Source: JAVBNW01 sp031551255
Lineage (GTDB): Bacteria > Bacillota > Clostridia > Christensenellales > UBA1750
Direction of reading: 5' to 3'
Assembly: GCA_031551255.1 (NCBI GenBank)
Contig: JAVBNW010000007.1
Span: forward strand, 1-35,212
Length of the DNA: 35,212 nt
Part shown: positions 17,326-25,879 of the stretch, in pieces
Layout of the letters: each line of letters begins with the position of its first letter
Position numbering within the stretch: position 1 is the first letter of the stretch
Program-made: the position numbers and the translations under genes
The notes under the pieces: generated by a model
What the model was told of the DNA's origin: nothing
Seen by the model: only the letters and a program-made list of their open reading frames with translations
Database searches by the model: none

Positions 17326-18942
17326 TTAGCCGCGCGCCGCCTGACGCAATGCGTCTACATCGGGGTTGATTAGGTAATCGTCAAAGGATTCGCGTCGATC
17401 GATCAGACCGCCCGGAAGAATTTCTATGATGCGATTTGCCGCAGTTTGCACGATCTGCTGATCGCGCGACGCGAACAGCAATACCCCTTGAAATTCCATC
17501 ATGCCATCGTTAAGAGCGGTGATCGTCTCTAGATCCAGATGGTTGGTCGGTTCATCCATAAGCAGAACATTCGCTTCGGAAACCATCATCTTGCTGAACA
17601 TGCACCTTACTTTTTCGCCGCCGGAAAGAACCTTGGCTTGCTTTAGCGCTTCCTCTCCTGAGAACAGCATCCGCCCAAGCCAACCACGCATAGTCGTTTC
17701 CAGCTGATCGTCGGAGAACTGGCGAAGCCAATCGACGAGCGAGTAATCGACGCCGTCAAAGAAGGTGGAGTTGTCCGCAGGCAAGTAGGAGTGCGTCGTC
17801 GTGACCCCCCACTTAAAATCACCCTCGTCCGGTTCCATTTCACCTGCAAGGATATCAAAAAGCGTTGTCCGCGCCAATTCATCTTCCCCTGTGAAGGCGA
17901 TTTTATCGCCGGGCATCACAAGGAAACTGATATTGTTGAGAACCTTGCGTTCGCCGATGGTCTTGGAAAGGCCGTTGACGCTCAGTACGTCATTGCCGAT
18001 CGCCCGCGCCGGCTTAAAATGGATAAAGGGATAGCGGCGCGATGACGGCACAAAGTTTTCCATCTGCAGGTTGTCCAATAGCTTTTTTCGCGATGTGGCC
18101 TGCCGAGATTTTGAGGCATTGGCGCTAAAGCGCTGGATAAATTCCCGCAGTTCTTTTGCCTTTTGCTCTGTCCGCTTTCGCTCATCTTTGGCCTGCCGTG
18201 CGGCCAGCTGCGTGTACTGGTACCAGAAATCGTAGTTGCCGACGTACATTTGAATCCGGCTAAAGTCAATATCGACGATGTGCGTGCACACTTTATTGAG
18301 AAAATGGCGATCATGCGAGACGATCAATACCGTGCCCGCAAACTCCAGCAAAAATTCTTCCAGCCAACGTGTGGCTGCGAAATCGAGGTTATTGGTTGGC
18401 TCGTCGAGAAGTAGAATATCCGGGTTGGCGAACAGCGTCTGCGCGAGCAATGCCTTAACCTTGCGTGGACCATCCAGTTGCGCCATGCTTATATGATGAT
18501 AATCACCGGCCACGCCCAGTCCGTTAAGAAGGATTTCTGCGTTGGATTCCGCATTCCATCCATCCAAATCGGCAAATTCGCCTTCCAGTTCGGCCAATTG
18601 CAATCCTTCCGCGTCGGTCATGCTTTCTTTTGCGTATAGCACTTCCTTTTGCTGCATGATCTCATATAGGCGCGGATGGCCCATGATCACCGTGGTTAAG
18701 ACGTCGTGATCATCAAAGGCAAAATGATTCTGCTGAAGTACCGCCATGCGTTCGCCGGGAGATATACCGACATCTCCTTTGTTCGGCTCTATTTCACCCG
18801 ATAATATTTTTAAAAAAGTAGACTTGCCTGTGCCATTCGCCCCGATAATGCCGTAGCAATTACCGGATGAAAACTGGATATTGACATCCTTGAATAACGT
18901 TCGCCCACCGTATTGGAGCGATATGCCTTGTGCGCTTAACAT
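17326..18942 (-). CDS. ABC-F subfamily ATPase (YbiT-type)
   Basis: This 538-residue soluble protein has two ABC domains, a linker of charged helices (about 240-290) and no membrane part, as in ABC-F proteins that work on ribosomes. Domain 1 has Walker A GANGTGKST, Walker B LLLDEPTNNLD and switch His in SHDRH, but its signature reads LDGP instead of LSGG. Domain 2 has LSGGEKVR and LLMDEPTNHLD, but Walker A is GEDELARTT, with Arg in place of the invariant Lys, and the switch region is ASRDQQ, with Arg in place of His. A relaxed second Walker A is known in the YbiT-like branch; the other changes look unusual. The start is ATG at 18942 with TGAGGAG upstream. It is a single-gene unit. Confidence 0.9.
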   Translation of the reverse strand: MLSAQGISLQYGGRTLFKDVNIQFSSGNCYGIIGANGTGKSTFLKILSGEIEPNKGDVGISPGERMAVLQQNHFAFDDHDVLTTVIMGHPRLYEIMQQKEVLYAKESMTDAEGLQLAELEGEFADLDGWNAESNAEILLNGLGVAGDYHHISMAQLDGPRKVKALLAQTLFANPDILLLDEPTNNLDFAATRWLEEFLLEFAGTVLIVSHDRHFLNKVCTHIVDIDFSRIQMYVGNYDFWYQYTQLAARQAKDERKRTEQKAKELREFIQRFSANASKSRQATSRKKLLDNLQMENFVPSSRRYPFIHFKPARAIGNDVLSVNGLSKTIGERKVLNNISFLVMPGDKIAFTGEDELARTTLFDILAGEMEPDEGDFKWGVTTTHSYLPADNSTFFDGVDYSLVDWLRQFSDDQLETTMRGWLGRMLFSGEEALKQAKVLSGGEKVRCMFSKMMVSEANVLLMDEPTNHLDLETITALNDGMMEFQGVLLFASRDQQIVQTAANRIIEILPGGLIDRRESFDDYLINPDVDALRQAARG

Positions 18943-19056
18943 GAATCTGGCGGCTCCTCATCACATAATTTTATTTACTATGCCATGAAAACAAGCCCGA
19001 CAATAGATTGTTTTGTCTAAATATTCGGAGCCCTTACGTTATAAATCGAATATTTC

Positions 19057-19236
19057 TTACCTGCCGATACCCCGACGGGTGATGAGAACATCGCCTTCGG
19101 TATACCGGCGCAGGCGGGCATGAGCGGCCTGTCTAAACCTTATAGATCGTAATGCTGTTTGCCGGTTTTCCTCAATGATATAGCGGTCGACCGTAACGTT
19201 GACATATTTTTCGGCCAACTCATCCGGGATTTGCAT
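19057..19236 (-). CDS. Possible 59-residue hypothetical protein
   Basis: This minus-strand frame begins with ATG 19236, preceded by the purine-rich GAGGGCGGGG, and ends with TAA at 19057. It encodes MQIPDELAEKYVNVTVDRYI and a very basic C-terminal half rich in Arg, ending TRRGIGR. No family is recognised. It sits directly downstream of the broken GHKL kinase remnant and could equally be a frame-shifted piece of old coding DNA. Between 18943 and 19056 I see only AT-rich intergenic sequence. Confidence 0.3.
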   Translation of the reverse strand: MQIPDELAEKYVNVTVDRYIIEENRQTALRSIRFRQAAHARLRRYTEGDVLITRRGIGR

Positions 19237-19289
19237 GCCCCGCCCTCGCGATGTCCCTTTTGTAAAACCGCCTATGCGCGGAACGACAG

Positions 19290-19588
19290 GGCCCGACCGA
19301 GGGGAAGGATATTTTTGATCGTGAAGGTAAGGGTTTCCCGGTTGTTCGCTACGCGCACCGTCACGCCGCCTTTATCGGTGCAGTGCCCGCACGCTTCGAT
19401 GGCGTTGTCGAGCAGAATGCTGCCCGCGAACACGTATGTCAAAGCGGAAACGACGATGGCGGCTGTCAGGATCTGTTGTGCCGTCCGGCGACGTATCTTT
19501 CCGCCAAGCCATGCGATCAGCAGCAGCGCGCCTAAGCGAAGGGCGTAGGGGAGAAGCTCCTGAGTAGTATATTCTTAAATTTTTCCAT
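19290..19588 (-). pseudogene. Remnant of an AgrC-like GHKL sensor histidine kinase
   Basis: From ATG 19588 (MEKFKNILL) the frame breaks. A second frame reads ELLPYALRLGALLLIAWLGG and ILTAAIVVSALTYVFAGS, two membrane helices. It then passes straight into LLDNAIEACGHC, the N-box of a GHKL ATPase domain, and GVTVRVANNRETLTFTIKNI, before a stop near 19290. In an intact kinase several hundred residues would separate the helices from the N-box, and a Gly-rich lid would follow. This is therefore an internally deleted, truncated ruin. It lies just downstream of a broken LytTR regulator gene on the same strand, the usual Agr-like order of regulator and sensor. Confidence 0.7.
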
Positions 19589-19611
19589 AGATTACCTTTC
19601 CCAAAGGTCAA

Positions 19612-20310
19612 TCATTGTCCAAGACACTCCTGTACGATGGCGCCTTTTTGCCCAAAGGCGCACGCAACCGATTCGCCGCTGGATAGAAGGACCGCCCCTT
19701 CGGATATGCCGATGACACATTCTATCGTATCCCGCACAGAGGTGCGCGAGCTGTCCAGTGCGTGGTAACCAATATAAAGCGAAACCGTTTTTAGGGAATC
19801 CACGTACACGATTTGCTCCAAAGGCACGCGGATCGATTCATCGATGCCGATCGGCAGCTCGATCGACGTAAGCCCGGCGCTCTCCTTAGGCTCTTGCACC
19901 AGCGCCATGTCGATATATCGCGCGTATTCCGTCGCCATGCGCTTTATGTTGGGCGTTTTTTCAATAAACCCAAACGCCTTGCCCCCCGATTTTGAGAATG
20001 GCCATACCCTGCCCGGCGCGGCTGGTGACGAATACGACTTTCGAGCGGGCCTCTTGCTTTTTGATGAGCCGGGCCAAATCGACGCCGTTAAGTTCCCCTT
20101 CGCCAAAGTCGAAATCTAAAAAATAAAGGTAGATTCCCGGGTTTTTTGCGAAGAATTGTAGGATTTGTGTTCCACTGCTTGCGGCGCGAACGATCTGAGT
20201 CTCGTTTCTTTTTATAGACGGAGTTTTGCGCCCAATATCGGAGGATATCTCCAGCGAGCAGAGATCGTCGTCGCACAATACGATTCCCAGTATCCATCCT
20301 TCCCCGCATT
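19612..20310 (-). pseudogene. Frameshifted LytTR-family (AgrA-like) response regulator
   Basis: The receiver part is read from about 20270 down: VLCDDDLCSLEISSDIG, then YLYFLDFDFGEGELNGVDLARLI and KVVFVTSRAGQGMAILK. A probable start with MDTGNRI near 20295 is in a different frame. After the lysine region the frame changes near 19990 to GKAFGFIEKTPNIKRMATEYARYIDMAL. It continues through a LytTR-type DNA-binding domain (RVPLEQIVYVDSLKTVSLYI) to the stop at 19612. Two frame changes break an otherwise well-preserved regulator, suggesting recent loss. Proteins of this type control peptide-signalling or bacteriocin genes, but no such peptide gene is visible nearby. Confidence 0.75.
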
Positions 20311-20507
20311 TATTATACCGAAAACTCCCGCTCTGCTATTATTTTATCTCAAACGTGCGATATTTTGTCCCGAAAGTAGATCCGGGCGTTGCGCATAGAA
20401 AGTCGCCTTCGACATTCGCGCCAAAACATGCGGCAAAGATGAAAAGTATGTTATGGTATCTTACGGCGGAAGGATGCCGCCTTGTACCTAAATAAAGGAG
20501 GAACATC

Positions 20508-21602
20508 ATGAAGAAAAATCGTTTATTTGCCTGCGCCTGCGTACTTGTGGCGCTGGCCCTCGTTGCGGGCTGCTCGTCCGCGCCCCCGGCAGATCCTACG
20601 CAGGCGGCACAGCCGAGCCAGGCGACGGGGCTGACCACGTCGCCGCCGGTCAGCGCAGGCCTTGTGCCGACGATCTATGAAGACGTCGGCCTGACGTTTG
20701 GAATTCCCGCCCAAATGATGGAAGCGGGCGCCGTGCTGGAAAGTCCCAACGAGAATATGGAGCACTACCCGATCGTGGACATCTTCTTCTACAGCCCTCA
20801 TATGAACCAAGAGATTGAAAAATTGTTGGATATACCGAACGACGAAATGACGCAAGAGATCGTGGATGCCTTTTATGGGATATTGGCCATCGAATCCAAG
20901 CGCATGCTCAACGTGACGCTCGTGCCCGAAGATGCCTATGAAAAGGCGGCGGGGGAGGGCAAGGCCCCTCAGGACATCTGCGGCTTCGACAACGCATCCG
21001 AGCTGGGAAGGCAAGGCGGCTACGTGTACATTCTGGCGACGCCGGATGCCGATCTGACCGGCATGACGCAGGAAGGGCAGGGGCTTTACGCAAAGTGCAA
21101 GGAATACCTGCCGGATGTCGTGGCGAACCTTCGCCTGAGCACGCTCAAGCGCCCGGAGGAACGGGGGACGATGTTCCCCGAAACCATCCCGGCTTTTAGC
21201 GCCCAAGACCTTGCCGGTAACACCGTTACCGAAGAGATTTTTGCAGACTATCAGCTTACGATGGTGAACATTTGGGGCACGTTCTGCGGCCCGTGCATCG
21301 ACGAGATGCCGGATCTTGGCGAGCTTTCGCGCTCCATGCCCGAGGGCGCGCAGATTGTGGGCCTGATCTGCGATATCCAAGGGGATACGAACCTTCAAGC
21401 CGCCAAGAACATCGTCGCTAAGGCGAATGCGGAGTTTACCCACATCATCGCTGAAGAGGTGCTGCTCGATTTTATATCCGGTGTAACGGGCGTGCCCACA
21501 ACCTTTTTCGTGGATGGGAGCGGAAGGATCGTAGGCGAGCCCATGGTGGGCTCGGCCCGCGCCGAGGATTACCGCGCCGCGATCGAAGGATATCTGCCAT
21601 GA
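20508..21602 (+). CDS. TlpA/ResA-like thiol-disulfide oxidoreductase lipoprotein
   Basis: This 364-residue protein starts at ATG 20508, preceded by AAAGGAGGAACATC. The lipoprotein signal ends in LVAGC. Residues about 45-215 form a domain of its own without motifs I recognise. The C-terminal about 140 residues are a thioredoxin-fold domain with WGTFCGPC (Cys260 and Cys263), the central cis-Pro in GVPTTFF and a final helix. It should be anchored outside the membrane and reduce or exchange disulfides. The stop overlaps the start of a CXXC membrane peptide gene (ATGA at 21599-21602), which in turn precedes a membrane 4Fe-4S protein. This order suggests electrons pass from the cytoplasm through the ferredoxin-like protein to this thioredoxin. 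Confidence 0.9.
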   Translation: MKKNRLFACACVLVALALVAGCSSAPPADPTQAAQPSQATGLTTSPPVSAGLVPTIYEDVGLTFGIPAQMMEAGAVLESPNENMEHYPIVDIFFYSPHMNQEIEKLLDIPNDEMTQEIVDAFYGILAIESKRMLNVTLVPEDAYEKAAGEGKAPQDICGFDNASELGRQGGYVYILATPDADLTGMTQEGQGLYAKCKEYLPDVVANLRLSTLKRPEERGTMFPETIPAFSAQDLAGNTVTEEIFADYQLTMVNIWGTFCGPCIDEMPDLGELSRSMPEGAQIVGLICDIQGDTNLQAAKNIVAKANAEFTHIIAEEVLLDFISGVTGVPTTFFVDGSGRIVGEPMVGSARAEDYRAAIEGYLP

Positions 21603-21748
21603 TCAGAGCGCATCGCCTGACAATCGTGCGCGTCGCGCTGCTGCTCGCCGCCGGAGGGTTCCTTGTGATAGGGGCTCTGCGCGGGGAGGTGCACACGGTG
21701 CTTATTAAGGCGGTTAATATTTGCCTGGAATGCATCGGATTGGGGTGA
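21599..21748 (+). CDS. Small CXXC membrane peptide (CD1871A-type)
   Basis: This 49-residue gene sits between the TlpA-like and 4Fe-4S genes, starting within the stop codon of the former (ATGA) and ending 4 nt before the latter. It encodes an N-terminal basic stretch, one membrane helix (IVRVALLLAAGGFLVIGAL), then RGEVHTVLIKAVNICLECIGLG. The CLEC motif and the RGEV...KA.NICLECIG pattern match small clostridial proteins annotated as CD1871A-family CXXC proteins, which I know from the same gene context. The two cysteines at the membrane surface would suit thiol-based electron transfer between its neighbours; that role is inferred. Confidence 0.85.
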   Translation: MIRAHRLTIVRVALLLAAGGFLVIGALRGEVHTVLIKAVNICLECIGLG

Positions 21749-21752
21749 GCGA

Positions 21753-22646
21753 ATGAACAATCGCCTCAAAAGAAAGCTTGTGCAGTGGGCGACATTGGGG
21801 CTGACCAACGCCCAGTGGCCCAATTTTCTCACCGGTTCCATCTATAAAGGGCCGCTCAAGCAGGTGTGTGTTCCGGGGCTTAATTGCTACTCCTGCCCGG
21901 GGGCAATCGGTTCTTGCCCCATCGGCGCGCTGCAATCCGTGATGGGTTCGGAAAAATTCAGCTTCAGCTTTTATGTGGTTGGCCTGCTGCTGCTGATGGG
22001 CGTGGCGCTCGGGCGCTTCATCTGCGGGTTCTTATGCCCCTTCGGCCTCATACAGGAACTGATCAATAAAATCCCGTTCCCCAAGATCAGGCCGTGGAAG
22101 GGCTTTCGCTATGTGAAGTACGCGGTGCTGGGCGTTTTTGTTATCGCCCTGCCGCTGCTGCTAACCAACTATATGGGGATGGGCAAGCCGGCGTTTTGCC
22201 AGTATATCTGCCCGGCCGGGACGCTTGAAGGCGGCATTCCGCTGCTGCTGACCCACCAGGAGCTTAGAAATACCATCGGCAACCTCTTCGCGCTCAAGGT
22301 ATCCATTCTGGTGTTAACCGTGCTGGGTTGCCTTTCGGTGTACCGCTTCTTCTGCAAAGTGCTGTGCCCGCTTGGGGCCATCTACGCGCTGATGAACCGC
22401 GTAAGCTTTTACCGGTTGCATATCGACCGCGCGGCCTGCGTTGGGTGCGGCGCATGCGCAAAAGTTTGCAAGATGCAGGTCGACCCGGTGGCGCATCCCA
22501 ACCACGCCGAGTGCATTAGGTGCGGCGATTGCGCCACGGCTTGCCCAAAATCGGCGATTCGCCTTGGGTTTGCCGTAAGCGCACGGGGCAAACGTGCGGG
22601 GCGGGGAGAGGCGTGCGCGCAGTGCGGCGGCTGTAAGGAACGATGA
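21753..22646 (+). CDS. Membrane-bound 4Fe-4S protein (NapH/CcoG-like)
   Basis: This 297-residue protein starts at ATG 21753. Several hydrophobic helices alternate with paired-cysteine motifs: CVPGLNCYSCPGAIGSCPIGA near 39-59, CGFLCPFG, CQYICPAG and CKVLCPLG. This is the NapH/NosR/RdxA-type arrangement that holds electron-transfer metal sites near the membrane. A ferredoxin domain follows, with CVGCGACAKVC and CIRCGDCATACP, each fit to hold one 4Fe-4S cluster; a last CAQCGGC lies at the C-terminus. It probably takes electrons from a cytoplasmic donor to the CXXC peptide and TlpA-like lipoprotein encoded just upstream. An intrinsic terminator lies about 20 nt downstream. Confidence 0.9.
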   Translation: MNNRLKRKLVQWATLGLTNAQWPNFLTGSIYKGPLKQVCVPGLNCYSCPGAIGSCPIGALQSVMGSEKFSFSFYVVGLLLLMGVALGRFICGFLCPFGLIQELINKIPFPKIRPWKGFRYVKYAVLGVFVIALPLLLTNYMGMGKPAFCQYICPAGTLEGGIPLLLTHQELRNTIGNLFALKVSILVLTVLGCLSVYRFFCKVLCPLGAIYALMNRVSFYRLHIDRAACVGCGACAKVCKMQVDPVAHPNHAECIRCGDCATACPKSAIRLGFAVSARGKRAGRGEACAQCGGCKER

Positions 22647-22666
22647 AAACGTGTCAAAACGCAAAG

Positions 22667-22693
22667 AAAAGAGGCCCGTAGCGCCTCTTTTTG
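22667..22693 (+). terminator. Intrinsic terminator of the redox operon, possibly bidirectional
   Basis: AAAAGAGGC (22667-22675) pairs with GCCTCTTTT (22683-22691) across a 7-nt loop, and the T run continues to 22692. The A-run on the left arm makes it usable from the minus strand as well, where the long NTPase gene ends about 190 nt away. Confidence 0.8.
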
Positions 22694-22882
22694 TATGGAG
22701 ATCAGGCTTTATGCGAGCATGAAAACAGACCATGGTACAGTTAAACCGCAATGCGCCGAAATGGATGTCGGGAGCCATGAAACAGTTTTTGCATAAACTT
22801 CGGCATTTTTGGTATGCTGGGCGTTATGCGGGGAAACCGACCCAAGTGCAGTTGTAAACACGGTGAATGCGCACGGCCGCAT

Positions 22883-25879
22883 TTAGAGAGCGCGGCTGTC
22901 GGAGCTTGTAAGGTTTCGCTTAAAAAATCCCGTGATACTTCGGTTGCCCCGGGTGAAATAGTCCATCCGGGTGTTTTTCCATATGGCGTCGAGATACGGC
23001 AGCAGGTCTTCGTCGATATGCTCCCCGGTATCCCGATCGTCCGCCAATGTGTTGCTGAGCATATGAAAGGCAAGCAGGTGTGCCCGGTGGCCCTCTTTTT
23101 CGAACGACCCGAGAGCTTGCGCGACGACTCCGCGAAAGTCGGCGAGATACCGGCGATCCCCATCGCCTCCCATGCAGCGGGAATACATTTTTCCCGCTGC
23201 GCGCGCGAAGCCCTGACGCATTGCGAGACCGACTTCGCTTTGCGCAAAAAGAAGATTTGCCGATGCGCGATAGAGGGCATGAATGCCGTATCGGCAGATC
23301 AGCCGATGGAAGAAATCGCGCGTGAAGCAGACGGAAAACGTATCGTACCGTTCCGCCTCCGGCAGTTCTTCCACCGCGCGTTTTGCTGCGGCCAGCGCGC
23401 CAAGATGATCGTAAAACAGGGTGTAGGTTTCCGTGACGAGCATAGCCAATTGGTCCGGGTATTTTTGCATCATCGTTGCGGCGTATTCGTCCGCAAACAG
23501 CCTACCCAAAACGAAGTTCATGTTTTCCACGTCGGAATCGATAAAGTGGACAAGCCCCTTTTTCAGCTTTTTCTCGCTTTGCAGGGTGCGAAAGGCTTTT
23601 TCGTAGACATGTTTTACGTAGTGACCTAAACCCGAACCGTCGATGGCCGCTAAAAACTTTCTGATCAGTTTGCATTGCTCCACAATTCCTACGTTTTGTG
23701 CGGAAAAGAAGTATAGCAAGCCATAAGCCTCTTGCGGGTGCAGCGCAACATCCTGTGTTTGCGCGAGTATTTCCCTAATGATGCCCGCCAGATGGGGCGA
23801 CGCGCTTGCGGCGGCAAACAGGGCATAGTGAAGCTTGTGATCCGCCGCGAGCCAGCTAAGGAGCAGTGCGATATCGCCGGTTTTTTCGCCGCCTTCGTTG
23901 TTCGCATCCAGGAAGCAAAGGTAAAATGCGATCAGATCCTGCTTCCAATCCTGCATATTCATATAGCGCTCATAGTTTTCGTCGTGCGTTTCGCCGCGGG
24001 TGCCTACGACCATGCGGGCGACCCAATATATTTTTGTCGCCAGGTCGAAAATGTCTTCTCCATGGTGAGGCGACCATACATCGGCCTCGACGCCAACCCG
24101 GCTCAGCAATTTTTCATCTCGGAAAGCGCGCAGCATGTCTTCGGAATGGAGCGTGCCTTCGCGAAAAAGCGAGTTAAGCTCACCCTGAGAATAGCGGATG
24201 TTCGCGTTTTTTAGCGAGTGATGCGATATGGCCTGAACGGATGCGTGAAACGCCGGCAAAAGATCGCTTCTTTTCGTCTTTATGCCATCCTCGATCAGCC
24301 TTACGAGTTCCCTGACGAACAGGTGATACGTTACGAGGTGATCGATAACAAAGCTGTCGGAATAAAAGCGCGCAAGAATGTGCGCATACAGGGGAACGTT
24401 AAGAGGCCCGCGATCATAGCCCGGCACGTCGCCGCCCACCTCAACGGAGATACCCTTTTTGGCAAGGATTCTCTTTCCGACATCGCGGCCATTGTTCACG
24501 GCGCTCAGGCACAGAGCATAGGCGTACAGATGGGGGCGAAAGCCCAGATAGCAATAGCCGTTGATGAAGGATTCGTCGCGCAAAATATAAAGATCGTACT
24601 CGCCGACGGCTACGAGCCAGGAAAGGTTGTCGATCCTTGACAACGCGCGCATTGCGTGGGTAATGGCATCCAAGCACCGCGGCTCGTAAATGCTGAGCTT
24701 TTGCAAATCGTCGATCAAAAACACAAACCGGCGATCGGGCAACTCGGCAAAACGGTCGAAAGAATCGATTTCCCGGCCCAGCGCCGCGCTCGCCACGCTG
24801 AGAAGGTACGTTTCGGCCTGCGCGGGCGTCAGGACTTTTTCATCGGCGATGTCCCGAGCCGCGACGGGAAACGCGTATTCATCCGGCGCCACCGTACGCG
24901 CATAATCTTTCAAGAGCTGCGATTTGCCGGAGCCGGGCTCGCCGGTCACGACAAAGACTTTGTTGCAGCTGTCTTTGGTCATTTTCCTAATCTTCCATTG
25001 CGCCGGATGGTTTTTAAGAAAAACGTCGTGCAGAGCCAGGGCGATTTCCCGCGCCTCATCATAGCGAACCGTGCCGCGCAATTCGTTCAATTTTAGCCGG
25101 AAGGCGTCTACGTCGAATGCGTTCGGCGCAAGCTCTTGTGCCTTTTCCAGTTCGCTTATCAGGCGGCCTTTCCAACTCAACCTGCTCTGATGGCGGATCT
25201 CGCGCAGGTATTGCTCGTGCTCGGGGGCCAATTCTACGCTTTCATAAAGCGCGTAGTGCCTGTCAAGGGAAGTCTTTAGCCGCCTCCGGTAGCCGGCGTC
25301 GTCTTGTTCGGATAGCGAAAACGCGGCAGGTTGTGCATGAATCTTTTTTTCCAGCTCGTTCATGCGCGTTGCGGTTGCGTTTATGAATTCGCTGATTTCA
25401 TGAATCTGACCTTGCGCATAGTCGGGGAAGATATCGGGATTTCTTCGAATTTCCGCCTCGATGTTCTTCATGCACAGGTCCGATATGCGTCTCCAATCTC
25501 CTTCGGTAACGGCTATGCCGCTCTCGGCCTGTACGGAGCGCCTGAGGTTCAGCGTAAAGCCATCCCAATCGATTAAGTCGCGCGTAAGCTCAGCCTCGAG
25601 CCGCGGCCTGAGATATTCCAGGAGCTTGCGATAGGTATCCCATCGCATGCATTCATCGTGAGTTTTTTTCAGCGCCGATTCGACTGCCTGCCGGTATCCC
25701 GCCAACAACTTTGCGTCGTAGGATTGCATCTGCTCGCGTAGATTCATGGTCCGATTCACACCGCTAAGCAAAATGGAGCTCACGCTCGTAAAAACAGAGG
25801 CCCCAGGCACGCACAGGGCGAGGATCGACAAGCCGATCTTTGCTGTATCCGCAATGTTTTCGCGCAACTGCTTTTTCAT
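22883..25879 (-). CDS. Large P-loop NTPase with hydrophobic N-terminus (STAND-like), candidate defence protein
   Basis: This protein has 998 residues. The start is ATG 25879, because it overlaps the stop of the upstream nuclease gene (ATGA) and follows GAGGAGAG; earlier in-frame ATGs fall inside or before that site. Residues about 12-40 are hydrophobic (TAKIGLSILALCVPGASVFTS), so it may touch the membrane. Residues 40-290 are charged helices. An NTPase domain follows, with Walker A GEPGSGKS (Lys319), Walker B FVFLIDDLQ (Asp390, Asp391) and a sensor-like strand LSWLVAVGEYD. The last about 450 residues are helical and repeat-like, with no motif I recognise. The order effector-like N-terminus, P-loop switch and helical sensor is that of STAND/NACHT-type immune proteins. 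No known family is certain. Confidence 0.75.
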   Translation of the reverse strand: MKKQLRENIADTAKIGLSILALCVPGASVFTSVSSILLSGVNRTMNLREQMQSYDAKLLAGYRQAVESALKKTHDECMRWDTYRKLLEYLRPRLEAELTRDLIDWDGFTLNLRRSVQAESGIAVTEGDWRRISDLCMKNIEAEIRRNPDIFPDYAQGQIHEISEFINATATRMNELEKKIHAQPAAFSLSEQDDAGYRRRLKTSLDRHYALYESVELAPEHEQYLREIRHQSRLSWKGRLISELEKAQELAPNAFDVDAFRLKLNELRGTVRYDEAREIALALHDVFLKNHPAQWKIRKMTKDSCNKVFVVTGEPGSGKSQLLKDYARTVAPDEYAFPVAARDIADEKVLTPAQAETYLLSVASAALGREIDSFDRFAELPDRRFVFLIDDLQKLSIYEPRCLDAITHAMRALSRIDNLSWLVAVGEYDLYILRDESFINGYCYLGFRPHLYAYALCLSAVNNGRDVGKRILAKKGISVEVGGDVPGYDRGPLNVPLYAHILARFYSDSFVIDHLVTYHLFVRELVRLIEDGIKTKRSDLLPAFHASVQAISHHSLKNANIRYSQGELNSLFREGTLHSEDMLRAFRDEKLLSRVGVEADVWSPHHGEDIFDLATKIYWVARMVVGTRGETHDENYERYMNMQDWKQDLIAFYLCFLDANNEGGEKTGDIALLLSWLAADHKLHYALFAAASASPHLAGIIREILAQTQDVALHPQEAYGLLYFFSAQNVGIVEQCKLIRKFLAAIDGSGLGHYVKHVYEKAFRTLQSEKKLKKGLVHFIDSDVENMNFVLGRLFADEYAATMMQKYPDQLAMLVTETYTLFYDHLGALAAAKRAVEELPEAERYDTFSVCFTRDFFHRLICRYGIHALYRASANLLFAQSEVGLAMRQGFARAAGKMYSRCMGGDGDRRYLADFRGVVAQALGSFEKEGHRAHLLAFHMLSNTLADDRDTGEHIDEDLLPYLDAIWKNTRMDYFTRGNRSITGFFKRNLTSSDSRAL

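Noticed and set aside
20523..21443. A 306-codon minus-strand open frame
   Set aside because: It mirrors the TlpA-like gene, which has a lipobox, a CGPC motif and a proper ribosome binding site.
22777..22857. A 26-codon plus-strand frame (MKQFLHKLRHFW...) after the redox operon
   Set aside because: The GGGAG tract is only 2 nt from the ATG, and the frame has no conservation evidence and follows a terminator.
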